A stretch of DNA of 64,000 nt from Giesbergeria sp. (GCF_028686475.1 NZ_JAQUCA010000015.1:1-64000), one strand, 5' to 3'. Counted from the first letter of the stretch, positions 1-8,202 are shown. A program made the numbers and translations. The notes: generated by a model not told the origin, from the letters alone.

Positions 1-171
1 ACCGAGGTAGCTCTTGAGGATGTCACTGTTGGCGATACTGCCGTCGCGCATCGGAAATTGAGCATCGACCAGACGGTTGAGGTTGATGCGCTGGAGGTAC
101 TTGCCAATCAAGGCCAGACCGGCCTGGGCGCTCAGGTCGTAGGGCAACTGTTTGAGAATGAAATTGGGCAT
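1..171 (-). CDS. Transposase, N-terminal fragment (probable IS1380 family)
   Basis: An open frame of 57 codons starts at an ATG at 171 and runs off the left edge. A Shine-Dalgarno-like AGGTGA sits seven bases upstream. The peptide opens MPNFILKQLPYDLSAQAG and ends in a segment reading SDILKSYLG. That resembles the N-terminal region of IS1380-type DDE transposases, where an S-D-I-(V/L)-K-(A/S)-Y-(V/L)-G motif precedes the catalytic part. The catalytic residues are not in the window, so activity cannot be judged. It lies in the same orientation as the ssu genes it interrupts. Confidence 0.6.
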   Translation of the reverse strand, partial: MPNFILKQLPYDLSAQAGLALIGKYLQRINLNRLVDAQFPMRDGSIANSDILKSYLG

Positions 172-266
172 GGGGATTCACCTGCTGGGCGAACAGTATT
201 TGGAGCTTAAACTATTGATTTCAATAGGGAAACTGGAGATTTTTGACATGAATTCACGGATTCAGG
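1..266 (-). mobile_element. Left-edge fragment of an insertion sequence, probably IS1380 family, inserted in ssuC
   Basis: The element enters from the left edge and ends inside ssuC. The recognisable SsuC reading frame stops being SsuC-like at about 266-268. The element's outer end, read on the minus strand, begins CCTGAATCCGTGAATT, which looks like a terminal inverted repeat. The other end and any target duplication lie outside the window, so the exact boundary is uncertain by a few bases. The family call rests on the start of the transposase only. Confidence 0.65.
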
Positions 267-707
267 GGTTTCGTCAATACCAAACCACAAAATCACCAAG
301 GGAATCAGCGCCAGCGCCGGGATGTTGCGTACCATTTGGATGCTCGAATCGAGCAAAGTCTCGGCCCAACGCACCGAGCCGGTCAACAAGCCCAGCAGCA
401 ACCCCAAGCCACCGCCTACCGCCAAACCTGCCAAGGCGCGGCCCGTACTGACTTGCACATGCGTCCACAAGTCACCCGAGAGCGTGAGCGTCCACGCAGC
501 GCGCAACACATCGACGGGCGCAGGCAGCACGCGCGTGGACAACCAACCCAAGGCCGAGGCGATTTGCCACAGCGCCAGCAAGCCCACGGGCAGCAACCAA
601 GGCAGCAGGCGCTGCACCACCGCACTTATCCAAGAGCCTTCCTCGTCAGTCCCAGCGGTGTTGCTGGCTGCTGGCTGGCCGGGTAAGGATTTAACGCTGG
701 TGTTCAT
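267..707 (-). pseudogene. ssuC: Sulfonate ABC transporter permease SsuC, truncated by an insertion sequence
   Basis: SsuC is the inner-membrane channel of the alkanesulfonate importer SsuABC. About 147 residues remain of a protein usually near 260 residues. They include a cytoplasmic N-terminus, the first hydrophobic helices and the stretch ending IPLVILWFGIDE, which leads into the loop that contacts the ATPase. The frame then enters insertion-sequence DNA and stops after about 19 foreign residues at 207. Its ATG overlaps the ssuD stop by four bases (ATGA), showing that it was translationally coupled to ssuD. The ssuB ATPase gene, normally next, is not visible. Confidence 0.88.
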
Positions 708-1888
708 AAACTTGGCCCTTGCGTACTGCTGGCGCTGGCCGTCGGGCTAAATTGGTTGCCCACGGTTTCGCCAAACGGCCCCAAAGGCGAGCCACCGGCC
801 AGTTTTTCGCGCAACGGCAGCGGCAGCAGCGGAAACACCAATTCGGCAAAGCGGTAGGCTTCCTCTAAATGCGGGTAGCCCGACAGCACAAAGCGCTCAA
901 TGCCCAACGCTGCATACTCTTGCAGGCGTGCTGCCACCGTTTGCGGATCACCCACCAAAGCCGTGCCAGCGCCCCCGCGCACCAAACCGACACCAGCCCA
1001 CAAATTGGGACTGATTTCTAATTCAGCCCGTGTACGTTTCGTGCCACGCGCATGCAAGGCGGCCATGCGGCGTTGGCCTTCGGAGTCCATGCGGGCAAAT
1101 ACGGCTTGCGCCCGTGCCACGGTGTCGTCATCGACATAGCGAATCAGGTCTTCCGCCGCTTGCCAGGCTTGGGCTTCGGTTTCACGCACAATCACATGCA
1201 AGCGAATGCCAAATTTCACCTCGCGGCCATGCCGGGCCGCTTTTTCGCGCACGTCGGCAATCTTTTTCGCGACTTCTGCTGGGGGTTCGCCCCAAGTGAG
1301 ATAGGCTTCGGTGTATTGCGCGGCCAACTCGTGCGCTACCGGCGAAGAGCCACCAAAATAGACGGGCGGATGGGGTTTTTGCAGCGGCGGAAACAGCAGC
1401 TTGGCCCCTTTCACTTGCAGATGTTGGCCTTGATAATCCAAAGTTTCGCCTTGGTGGCTGCGCGCCAAAATTTCGCGCCAAATGTGAATGAACTCGGTCG
1501 CTTGGGCATAGCGCGTCGGATGGTCTTGGAACAGTCCATCGCCCTCCAGCTCGATTTGGTCGCCGCCCGTGACCAAGTTAATCAGCAAGCGCCCACCCGA
1601 TAGGCGGTCAAAGGTCGAGGCCATGCGTGCGGCCAGTGCCGGTTGGTGCAAGCCGGGGCGCACCGCTACCAAAAATTTCAGGCGCGTGGTGGCCGGAATC
1701 AAGCTGGAGGCCACCACCCACGGGTCTTCGCACGAACGCCCTGTGGGAATCAACACCCCTTCGTAACCCAAGCTGTCGGCTGCTACCGCAATTTGGCGCA
1801 GGTATTCGGGGCTAAGCGCGCGTGCGCCTTCGGTCGTGCCCAGATAGCGGCTATCACCGTGGGTAGGAATAAACCAGAAAATTTGCAT
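704..1888 (-). CDS. ssuD: FMNH2-dependent alkanesulfonate monooxygenase
   Basis: SsuD releases sulfite from alkanesulfonates using O2 and reduced flavin supplied by SsuE. The protein is 394 residues, a luciferase-like TIM barrel of the expected length. It opens [17 protein letters not shown] and carries the family segments around ISVITG-like [13 protein letters not shown] and YFGGSSP. An in-frame TTG lies 18 bases upstream, but the ATG at 1888 is preferred because GAAAGA sits just before it and the family starts there. It follows a small ORF in the sulfur operon and is coupled to the disrupted ssuC. Confidence 0.95.
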   Translation of the reverse strand: MQIFWFIPTHGDSRYLGTTEGARALSPEYLRQIAVAADSLGYEGVLIPTGRSCEDPWVVASSLIPATTRLKFLVAVRPGLHQPALAARMASTFDRLSGGRLLINLVTGGDQIELEGDGLFQDHPTRYAQATEFIHIWREILARSHQGETLDYQGQHLQVKGAKLLFPPLQKPHPPVYFGGSSPVAHELAAQYTEAYLTWGEPPAEVAKKIADVREKAARHGREVKFGIRLHVIVRETEAQAWQAAEDLIRYVDDDTVARAQAVFARMDSEGQRRMAALHARGTKRTRAELEISPNLWAGVGLVRGGAGTALVGDPQTVAARLQEYAALGIERFVLSGYPHLEEAYRFAELVFPLLPLPLREKLAGGSPLGPFGETVGNQFSPTASASSTQGPSL

Positions 1889-1915
1889 GGTGAATGTCTT
1901 TCGCAATCAGAATGT

Positions 1916-2065
1916 TCAGTAAGAGATGGCAAAACCACCGCGTGGAGCGCGGGCCAGCACGCGGCAAGACCGTTGCCCATTCAAGCCCCAAGCGGTAGCG
2001 GTGATGCACAACAGGCGTTGCAAGCGTTGGTGCAAAGGAAAGGGCATCGGAACAGGCGCGGGCAT
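1916..2065 (-). CDS. Small ORF of 49 codons between ssuA and ssuD
   Basis: An ATG at 2065 is preceded by GAGGAG with a five-base gap, one of the best ribosome-binding sites in this operon. The 49-residue product is Pro-rich at the start, then hydrophobic (QRLLCITATAWGL), then Arg-rich with two cysteines. It ends 28 bases before ssuD, and the ssuA stop is 40 bases upstream. I do not recognise it. It could be a leader peptide governing ssuD translation, a small membrane-associated protein, or a chance frame. No conserved domain is visible. Confidence 0.5.
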   Translation of the reverse strand: MPAPVPMPFPLHQRLQRLLCITATAWGLNGQRSCRVLARAPRGGFAISY

Positions 2066-2105
2066 GGCGTTCTCCTCAAAAATCAGCAGGGTAAAGGCGC
2101 TGCAA

Positions 2106-3080
2106 TCAGCGCAAATCAATCGGTGCGGCGTGGCGCAGATTGAGTTTTTTCGGAATCAACTTCAACTCAAAGAAGGTGTCGGCAATCGCTTGTTGCTCGG
2201 CCAAAATCTCGGGGGTGACTGGCACCATTCCGTAGCGCAAGTTGTTGACATACAGCTCAACAATGGAGCGCTCCAAGCCCAGCACTTTGGACAGCTCTTG
2301 CGCGGCCTCGGCTTTGTTTTTGCTGGCCCAAGTGTCAATGGCGCTGACTTCTTCAATCGCAATCTTCAGCACATCGGCGTTTTTGCTGGCAAAGTCACGC
2401 GAGGTAAAGTAATACTGGCGGTTGTTGGCCAAGCCTTGGGCATCGGCCAACACACGCGCCTCTAGCGTCTTGATGGCAGAGGACAAAAACGGGTCCCAAA
2501 TCAGCCACGCATCGACCGAGCCACGCTCAAACGCGGCCCGTGCATCGGCGGGCGGCAAAAACACCACTTGCACATCGGCATACTTCAGGCCGTGCTTTTC
2601 CAGCAACTTGACCAGCAGGTAATGCACATTCGAGCCTTTGTTCAGGGCAATTTTTTTCCCTTTCAAATCGGCCACTTTTTGCAGCGTCGAGCCTTTGGGC
2701 ACCAACACCGCCTCGTTGTGTGGGCGCGGCACGCTGGTGCTGGCATAAACCAACGGCGCGCCAGCGGCTTGGGCAAAAATCGGTGGGGCTTCGCCCACAT
2801 CACCAAAATCAATCGAGCCGACATTCAGCGCTTCTAATTGCACTGGCCCAGCCGTGAACTCGGTCCAAGTGATGCTCACGCCCAAGGGGGTTAGGCGTTT
2901 TTCTAAGGTGCCCCGGCCTTTCAGGATGGAGAACCAGCCTTTTTGGTAACCAATGCGTAGCACACGATGGATATTGCCCGATTGGGCCAGTGCCGAACCG
3001 GTAGCGCCCAGCGTGGCGGCCACAGCGATGGCACTGGAAGCGAGCAAACGGCGGCGCGATAGAGAAGTAAAGTCAGACAT
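2106..3080 (-). CDS. ssuA: Sulfonate ABC transporter, periplasmic substrate-binding protein
   Basis: SsuA binds alkanesulfonates in the periplasm and delivers them to SsuBC. The 324-residue protein starts at the ATG at 3080, which has GAAAGAA upstream; a longer open frame reaches 3161 but has no such site. The N-terminus holds a signal sequence with an SRRRLL twin-arginine-like motif, a hydrophobic core and an A-L-A cleavage site before residue 35 or so. The body shows the NMT1/SsuA-type fold segments RIGYQKGWF, GDVGEAPPIFA and VDAWLIWDPF. It lies between ssuE and the small ORF, in the normal ssu context. Confidence 0.93.
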   Translation of the reverse strand: MSDFTSLSRRRLLASSAIAVAATLGATGSALAQSGNIHRVLRIGYQKGWFSILKGRGTLEKRLTPLGVSITWTEFTAGPVQLEALNVGSIDFGDVGEAPPIFAQAAGAPLVYASTSVPRPHNEAVLVPKGSTLQKVADLKGKKIALNKGSNVHYLLVKLLEKHGLKYADVQVVFLPPADARAAFERGSVDAWLIWDPFLSSAIKTLEARVLADAQGLANNRQYYFTSRDFASKNADVLKIAIEEVSAIDTWASKNKAEAAQELSKVLGLERSIVELYVNNLRYGMVPVTPEILAEQQAIADTFFELKLIPKKLNLRHAAPIDLR

Positions 3081-3177
3081 ACGCGGTGTTCTTTCAAAAT
3101 CGGTGGTGAATGCAGGCAAAGCTGCGCCCGGCCCTGCTGGGGCAGGACAAAAATCAATCAAGGAGAATCAGGACGGC

Positions 3178-3768
3178 TTAAACGCTACAGCGCACTTGCG
3201 AGAAATCCACCGGCGCAAAGCTGCCTGCCGCCCAATGGGCCGGGCGCAAGGTTTCGCTCAGCAAAATGTGGGCGGCATCGTCCAATCGGGCCCCAATGTC
3301 GGGGTGAACGGTGTAAGCGCCTTCGGGGCTTAGCGTGACTTGGGCATCATTGGCATAAATGCCGGGCAAAATATGTTTGGCTCCCAGCGATTGCAGCACC
3401 GGGCGCAAGGCGTAGTCCAGCGCCAGCATGTGGTGTGGGCTGCCGCCGGTAGCCAGCGGCAACACGGTTTTGCCTTTCAGGGCGGTTTGCGGTAGCAAAT
3501 CTAAAAAGGCTTTCAGCACCCCGCTATAAGCTGCCTTATAGACCGGCGTGGCCACCACCACCACTTGGGCTTTTTCCACTTGGGCGCTGGCCGCCACGAT
3601 AGCTGGATGGTCAAATTGGGCCAGCACCAGCGCTTCCGGGGCCACATCGCGCACGCTCAGGCGCTCGCTGCGAATCCCCTGCACCGACAAACGCAGGGCC
3701 ACGGCATCCAACAAAGCCGCCGAGCGTGAACGTGCCGTGGGGCTGCCAGCAATCAATAAAACAGACAT
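3178..3768 (-). CDS. ssuE: NADPH-dependent FMN reductase SsuE
   Basis: SsuE reduces FMN for the SsuD monooxygenase. The 196-residue flavodoxin-like protein opens MSVLLIAGSPTARSRSAALL, with the GSP phosphate-binding loop of the family. It continues with ATPVYKAAYSGVLKAFLDLLP and a TGGSPHHML segment that contact flavin and NADPH. Length and motifs match SsuE. It lies 30 bases after sbp and about 100 bases before ssuA on the same strand, so it is probably co-transcribed with them. Confidence 0.94.
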   Translation of the reverse strand: MSVLLIAGSPTARSRSAALLDAVALRLSVQGIRSERLSVRDVAPEALVLAQFDHPAIVAASAQVEKAQVVVVATPVYKAAYSGVLKAFLDLLPQTALKGKTVLPLATGGSPHHMLALDYALRPVLQSLGAKHILPGIYANDAQVTLSPEGAYTVHPDIGARLDDAAHILLSETLRPAHWAAGSFAPVDFSQVRCSV

Positions 3769-3798
3769 GATGAACTCTTCTCTTTCGCCTGTGCTGGC

Positions 3799-4815
3799 TT
3801 ACTTGCGCGCGGCATAAATTTGGTCAAAGCTGCCGCCATCGGCAAAATGGACTTTGGCCACCTTGTCCCAACCCCCAAAAGCCTCGTCAATCGTGAACAG
3901 GTTCAGCTTGGGGAACTGCGCGGCATACTTGGCGCGGGCTTTTTCCGATACCGCTGGGCGGTAAAAATGCTTGCCTGCAATGTCTTGGCCTTCTTCGCTG
4001 TACAGGTACTTTAAGTAAGCCTCGGCCACGGCGCGCGTGCCTTTTTTGTCCACGTTTTTATCCACCACCGTCACCGCTGGTTCGGCCAAAATGCTGATGC
4101 TGGGCACCACAATTTCTATCTTGTCGCCAAACTCTTTTTTCAGCAGATAGGCTTCGTTCTCCCAAGAAATGAACACATCGCCTTGGTTGCGCTGCGAGAA
4201 GGTAATCGACGAACCGCGCGCCCCGGTATCGAGCACCGGCACATTGGCATAGAGCTTTTGCACAAAGTCTTTCGCTGGGGCCTCGCCACCGTACTTGCGC
4301 TTGGCAAACTCCCAAGCCGCCAAATAGTTCCAGCGTGCGCCGCCCGAGGTTTTGGGGTTCGGGGTAATTACGCTCACGCCCGGCTTGACCAAATCATCCC
4401 AATCTTTAACCCCTTTGGGGTTGCCCTTGCGTACCACCAGCACAATGGTGGAGGTGTAAGGTGATGCGTTGTGCGGCAGGCGTTTTTGCCAATCTTGCGG
4501 AATCAGCTTGCCATTGGCGTGCAGCGCGTCGGTGTCCCCCGCCAAGGCCAAGGTGGCCACATCGGCGCTGAGGCCGTCAATAATGGCGCGCGCCTGCTTG
4601 CCCGAACCGCCGTGCGATTGCTGCACAGTTACCTCCTGCCCGGCCTGGGCTTTCCAGTGCTTGGCAAAGGCTTGGTTAAATTCGACATACAGTTCGCGCG
4701 TCGGGTCGTAGGATACGTTCAGCAACGTGACGTTTTGTGCAAGAGCCGAGGCAGCGCTGAGGGTCAAGGCCACAGCGGCCAGAGGAATCTTGATAAAGTG
4801 GCGACGAAGGCTCAT
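3799..4815 (-). CDS. sbp: Sulfate ABC transporter, periplasmic sulfate-binding protein
   Basis: This is a sulfate- or thiosulfate-binding protein feeding CysTWA-type importers. The 338-residue product has a cleavable signal peptide (start at 4815 with GAAAGA upstream, cleavage after ALA near residue 26). It then carries the family signature [11 protein letters not shown], a [12 protein letters not shown] anion-binding stretch and [14 protein letters not shown]. The cysT/W/A membrane and ATPase genes are not nearby. It appears to be the first gene of the ssu operon here, so one transcript would serve both sulfate and sulfonate capture. Confidence 0.92.
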   Translation of the reverse strand: MSLRRHFIKIPLAAVALTLSAASALAQNVTLLNVSYDPTRELYVEFNQAFAKHWKAQAGQEVTVQQSHGGSGKQARAIIDGLSADVATLALAGDTDALHANGKLIPQDWQKRLPHNASPYTSTIVLVVRKGNPKGVKDWDDLVKPGVSVITPNPKTSGGARWNYLAAWEFAKRKYGGEAPAKDFVQKLYANVPVLDTGARGSSITFSQRNQGDVFISWENEAYLLKKEFGDKIEIVVPSISILAEPAVTVVDKNVDKKGTRAVAEAYLKYLYSEEGQDIAGKHFYRPAVSEKARAKYAAQFPKLNLFTIDEAFGGWDKVAKVHFADGGSFDQIYAARK

Positions 4816-4871
4816 GGTCGGTCTTTCTGGTGTCTTGAAATGCAATGGCTGGATTCTGAAAGCTAAGCTTC

Positions 4872-4900
4872 AAAACTGGAACGACTGAATTTTCAGTTTT
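4872..4900. promoter_or_regulatory. Inverted repeat in the sbp/yggX divergent intergenic region
   Basis: AAAACTG at 4872-4878 is mirrored by CAGTTTT at 4894-4900 across a 15-base spacer, inside the 118-base region between divergent sbp and yggX. Its place 60-85 bases upstream of sbp suits an operator for a LysR-type sulfur regulator such as CysB or Cbl. The regulator is inferred from the genes served, not from a matched consensus. Confidence 0.3.
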
Positions 4901-4933
4901 TAATTACCTAAACATCTAAAGAAGCGATTTGAT

Positions 4934-5206
4934 ATGACAAGAATGGTTCAATGTATCAAGCTGGGCAAAGAAGCCGAGGGCCTGGACTTCCCACCCTACC
5001 CCGGTGACTTGGGCAAGCGCCTGTGGGAAAACGTGAGCAAAGAGGCTTGGGCCGCTTGGCTCAAGCACCAAACCATGCTGGTGAATGAAAACCGCCTGAA
5101 CTTGGCCGATGCGCGGGCGCGCCAGTATTTGGCCCGGCAGATGGAGCAGCACTTTTTTGGCGGCGGTGCCGATGCGGTGCAGGGCTACGTGCCGCCCAGC
5201 GCCTAA
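4934..5206 (+). CDS. yggX: Fe(2+)-trafficking / oxidative damage protection protein YggX
   Basis: YggX proteins help protect Fe-S clusters and handle cytosolic iron. The 90-residue product starts [18 protein letters not shown], with the conserved Cys at position 7. It continues with [20 protein letters not shown] and [19 protein letters not shown], the hallmark segments of the family. A weak AAGAAG lies about ten bases before the ATG. It is transcribed away from sbp and is followed by a clear terminator at 5256-5278. Confidence 0.95.
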   Translation: MTRMVQCIKLGKEAEGLDFPPYPGDLGKRLWENVSKEAWAAWLKHQTMLVNENRLNLADARARQYLARQMEQHFFGGGADAVQGYVPPSA

Positions 5207-5255
5207 CGGTGGCGCGGACGGTGTAGCCTTTGCGCACCGTACCGTGGGTTTTGCG

Positions 5256-5278
5256 GGCACCCTGGGTGGTGCCTTTTT
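5256..5278 (+). terminator. Rho-independent terminator after yggX
   Basis: GGCACC (5256-5261) pairs with GGTGCC (5268-5273) around a CTGGGT loop and is followed directly by five T residues. It lies 50 bases past the yggX stop and before the accessory block, so the next genes need their own promoter or read-through. Confidence 0.8.
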
Positions 5279-5303
5279 CTTGGACTCTGCTCTTTGATGC
5301 CCT

Positions 5304-5699
5304 GTGTCGAACCCAAGCCCCTTGCTCCCTGCCATCGCACCCGCCAGCGGTGGCGCACTGACCAATCCCACCGGGCCGCAGCGCATTGCTGCGCGCATGG
5401 CGGAAGACCTGTTGAGTGTGGCGCGCAGCCAAGACTCTAGGTCAATCGGGCTTGATGTACCGTGTGGTAGAAATACCGGCTTCAGCATGGGCCTGAGTTT
5501 TGACGAAGAAATCTACAAAAAGGCCAAGCCGTTGTTTCAGCAAGCTATTGCCAATCTTGGCAACCCCAACAGTGATTTGAAAGAGGCTATGCGTGCCGTA
5601 GTACAGCTGGTGGTGGACAAGTTCGGAACGGAGGCCGCACAGAATATGAAGCCCTATGTGGTGCGTTTTATCAGCGAGCGACAATCACCAATCATGTAG
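5304..5699 (+). CDS. Hypothetical protein, paralogue A: shared N-terminal module plus small helical C-terminal domain
   Basis: A GTG-started frame of 131 codons; no clear ribosome-binding site is seen. Residues 6-44 form a Pro/Gly/Arg-rich module (LLPAIAPASGGALTNPTGPQ, then RIAARMAEDLLSVARSQ) that is repeated in the next gene. After an irregular linker, residues 62-131 form an amphipathic domain with FDEEIYKKAKPLFQQAI and FGTEAAQNMKPYVVRF. This recalls, by memory only, short domains at the C-termini of very large plasmid and phage polyvalent proteins. The C-terminal domain could also start alone at an in-frame ATG at 5487. Function unknown. Confidence 0.6.
   Translation: MSNPSPLLPAIAPASGGALTNPTGPQRIAARMAEDLLSVARSQDSRSIGLDVPCGRNTGFSMGLSFDEEIYKKAKPLFQQAIANLGNPNSDLKEAMRAVVQLVVDKFGTEAAQNMKPYVVRFISERQSPIM
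5319..5434 (+). repeat. Direct repeat copy 1 (116 bp, encodes the shared module)
   Basis: This segment aligns without gaps to 5785-5900 at roughly 85 percent identity by eye. It encodes the LLPAIAPA...SVARSQ module of paralogue A. Many of the differences are third-position changes, which suggests the module is under protein-level selection. Confidence 0.85.
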
Positions 5700-5769
5700 G
5701 TTGGAGGGTTGACTTGCTTCACTGAAATTGTCATACCTGTCTGACAGTGCGCCTATCTCCTTGACTTCC

Positions 5770-6531
5770 ATGTCCCACCAAAAACCCCTGCTCCCGGCCA
5801 TTGCCCCCGCCAACGGTGGCGCACTGATCAATCCCATCGGGCCGCAGCGCATTGCCACGCGCATGGCAGAAAACCTATTGAGTGTGGCACGCAGCCAAGA
5901 ACGAGCGCTGGCAGCCCAGCGGCATCATCCACTTGGTGATAACAAACCTAAAAATCTCAAGCTGAACCAGTTTGATGACGGTTTAGACAAAGAAATGCTG
6001 GAGTGGGGCGTTACTCTTACGGGGTTCCACCTAGAGGCTGGTGTTCGTAAGTTTGCAGACTTGGCAGCCGTACTGGCCAATGAGCTGGGTGTCAGCCAAT
6101 CTAGGCTCAAACCATACTTGCGTTGCTGGTACAACGGCGCACGGGATGTGATGGAAGATCATGGCTTGAGCATTGAGGGCATGGACTCCCCGGATGTTGT
6201 GCTCGCAGAATTGCAAAAAATACTAAAGCAAGAGCTGCTTTCAACCCTAACCCGTGTGATGGATGCTGCTTTCCGACTTGGCCACTATCAATTCAGGGAA
6301 GCAGGTCGGTTTGTCATGCAGATGATCCGAGAGGATATTAGCGATGATGTTGCAGATCAAATCACGCTAGACCTACTGCAAGGGGCGTATATTGCTATGG
6401 CGGGTAGGTACAAGAAAGATGGTGCCAGTAGCAATTTTGAGGTCATAGAAGTCAAATCACTGGACGAACTGGATCAAAGGGTTGGGCCAACCACCACAGA
6501 ACAGAACTTGGGCTCAACACGCTCAAGATAA
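5770..6531 (+). CDS. Hypothetical protein, paralogue B: shared N-terminal module plus larger C-terminal region
   Basis: 253 residues if it starts at the ATG at 5770, which aligns with the start of paralogue A; a TTG 42 bases upstream is also in frame. Residues 6-44 repeat the LLPAIAPANGGALINPIGPQ module. A segment follows with GVRKFADLAAVL, LKPYLRCWYNGARDVMEDHG and then a helical, charged region of about 110 residues. The KFADLA...(K/R)PYL..WY.GAR pattern resembles a domain I associate with large phage and plasmid polyvalent proteins; I could not confirm this. No catalytic motif is evident. It lies 71 bases after paralogue A and 33 bases before the nuclease fusion gene. Confidence 0.65.
   Translation: MSHQKPLLPAIAPANGGALINPIGPQRIATRMAENLLSVARSQERALAAQRHHPLGDNKPKNLKLNQFDDGLDKEMLEWGVTLTGFHLEAGVRKFADLAAVLANELGVSQSRLKPYLRCWYNGARDVMEDHGLSIEGMDSPDVVLAELQKILKQELLSTLTRVMDAAFRLGHYQFREAGRFVMQMIREDISDDVADQITLDLLQGAYIAMAGRYKKDGASSNFEVIEVKSLDELDQRVGPTTTEQNLGSTRSR
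5785..5900 (+). repeat. Direct repeat copy 2 (116 bp, encodes the shared module)
   Basis: Second copy of the module-encoding segment, 466 bases downstream of copy 1. Similarity ends abruptly after the codons for SVARSQ, where the two proteins diverge, so only the N-terminal module is closely duplicated. Confidence 0.85.
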
Positions 6532-6564
6532 GCCCCAAATAACCCAAGCCCACATCAAGCAAAA

Positions 6565-8202
6565 ATGAACCACCATTCTTGGATCCTCCTCGACACCGAA
6601 ACCAACGGCATCAAGGCTCCAATCTACGTGGTAGAAATCGGCGCGCAAAAAATGAACGGCTGGCTGCCCGATGGCCCACCGTTTCGCCGTTTGCTCAACC
6701 ACAATGCCAACATTCCGCCCGAAGCCTCGCGCGTCAACGGCTATACGCGCGAAATTCTGGAGCGCGATGGCGACGACCCGCTGGCGGTGTACCAAGACTT
6801 TGCCGCCTACGTGGGTGATGCGCCCTTGGTGTCTTACAACCTGCCGTTTGATTTGGATCGGGTGCTGCTGCCCGAGTGGCAACGTCTGAACATCACCCCG
6901 ATAGGGCAACGCGGTTTTTGTGCGCTGGTGCTGGCACGTCGTCTGCTCGACCCAGTGCCCGCTGGCAATTGCAAGCTGCAAACCTTGCGCCAGTTTTACC
7001 GTCTGCCTGCCCGTGGCGCACACAGCGCGCTGGGCGATGTAGAAACCGTGGTCGATTTGCTCGACCAAGTGCTGCGCCCGCTGGCCGAAGCACGCGGCAT
7101 CCAGACTTGGACTGAGGTGCTGGCCTTCACCGAAGCGCCTTGGTTTCCCTCGCTGATTGCCTTTGGCAAGTTCAAAGGCCGCAATTTCCGCGAAGCCGCC
7201 ACCGACAGCGACTTGCACGATTGGTTGCAATGGCTGGCCGGTTCCAGCAACGCGCGCAGCGCCAGCATGGGCCAGTGGTATTTGGCGCAACTGGAGGCCG
7301 ACGCGCCGCCACCAGCAGCCGTAGGCGTGGCTGCCAGTGACAACGTCAACATTGCCGCCTTGCCACAGGGTAGCGCCGTGGTGCTGTACCTATCGCCGCA
7401 AAAGGCTGAACTGCAACAACTCATCAGCGCGGCACGCAACCGACTGGCCGATTTAGAAGCCGACTACACCGCGCAAAAACACGCCGTCGATGTCACTTTG
7501 GCCCAACTGTTCCAGGCTTTGCGGCCCTACTACCAGCGCCGTGACCAACTGCAACTGAAAATTAACTTCCGCCGCCAATACCTCGATGTGCTGATGCAAG
7601 CCGGGGACGAAGAAGCCGAACAAGTCCAGCAAGCGCACACCCAAGCACGCCAGCAAACCGACGCAGAATATGAACAAGCTGCAACAGAAGCCGCCAGCAA
7701 ACAGGCTTTGACCGAAGAAGAAGCCCAAGAAACCAAAACCATCTGGCGCAAACTGGTCAGGGCCTTCCACCCCGACCGCTGCATGGACGACGCGGAAAAA
7801 CGCCAAGCGCACGAATGGCTCACGGCAGAAATCAACCACGCGCGTGACCGGGGCGACATTCAACGCCTGCGCGAGATTGCACACGACCCGGATGCCTTCC
7901 TGCTCCAGCATGGCATGGCCGTGCTGAGCCAAGAGGACTCCAACGATGTGCTGCGCTTACGGACGCTGCTGGACTCCTTGCAACAGCGTATTCTGGAAAT
8001 CCTCGAAGCCTTGAACGATTTGCACGAAACCTCCGGCTACGAACTGCACCAGCGCGTCCAACAAAACAGTGATTTCTTTAACAACACCGTGGCCGAACAC
8101 ATCTCCGCGCTAGAGGCAGAAATCGCTGCTTTGGACGCAGAGGCCGCCCAGCTGGCCGAAGAAATTGAAGGACTAACGGGCGTGTCCATAGAAAATGATT
8201 AA
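6565..8202 (+). CDS. DEDDh 3'-5' exonuclease fused to an ExoX-like C-terminal segment, coiled coil and J-like domain
   Basis: 545 residues. Residues 5-175 are a DnaQ-type exonuclease: D10/E12 (LLDTET), D96 (YNLPFDLDRV), and H153/D158 (HSALGD) fit the DEDDh set. Residues 198-225 (IAFGKFKGRNFREAA) match the short segment found after the nuclease domain in exonuclease X-like proteins. A charged helical region (about 275-385) leads to a DnaJ-like domain near 385-445 with the HPD tripeptide at 402-404. The last 90 residues are again coiled coil. It probably degrades DNA or RNA ends, with the J-like domain recruiting a DnaK-type chaperone; that link is inference. It ends three bases before mnmC. 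Confidence 0.82.
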   Translation: MNHHSWILLDTETNGIKAPIYVVEIGAQKMNGWLPDGPPFRRLLNHNANIPPEASRVNGYTREILERDGDDPLAVYQDFAAYVGDAPLVSYNLPFDLDRVLLPEWQRLNITPIGQRGFCALVLARRLLDPVPAGNCKLQTLRQFYRLPARGAHSALGDVETVVDLLDQVLRPLAEARGIQTWTEVLAFTEAPWFPSLIAFGKFKGRNFREAATDSDLHDWLQWLAGSSNARSASMGQWYLAQLEADAPPPAAVGVAASDNVNIAALPQGSAVVLYLSPQKAELQQLISAARNRLADLEADYTAQKHAVDVTLAQLFQALRPYYQRRDQLQLKINFRRQYLDVLMQAGDEEAEQVQQAHTQARQQTDAEYEQAATEAASKQALTEEEAQETKTIWRKLVRAFHPDRCMDDAEKRQAHEWLTAEINHARDRGDIQRLREIAHDPDAFLLQHGMAVLSQEDSNDVLRLRTLLDSLQQRILEILEALNDLHETSGYELHQRVQQNSDFFNNTVAEHISALEAEIAALDAEAAQLAEEIEGLTGVSIEND

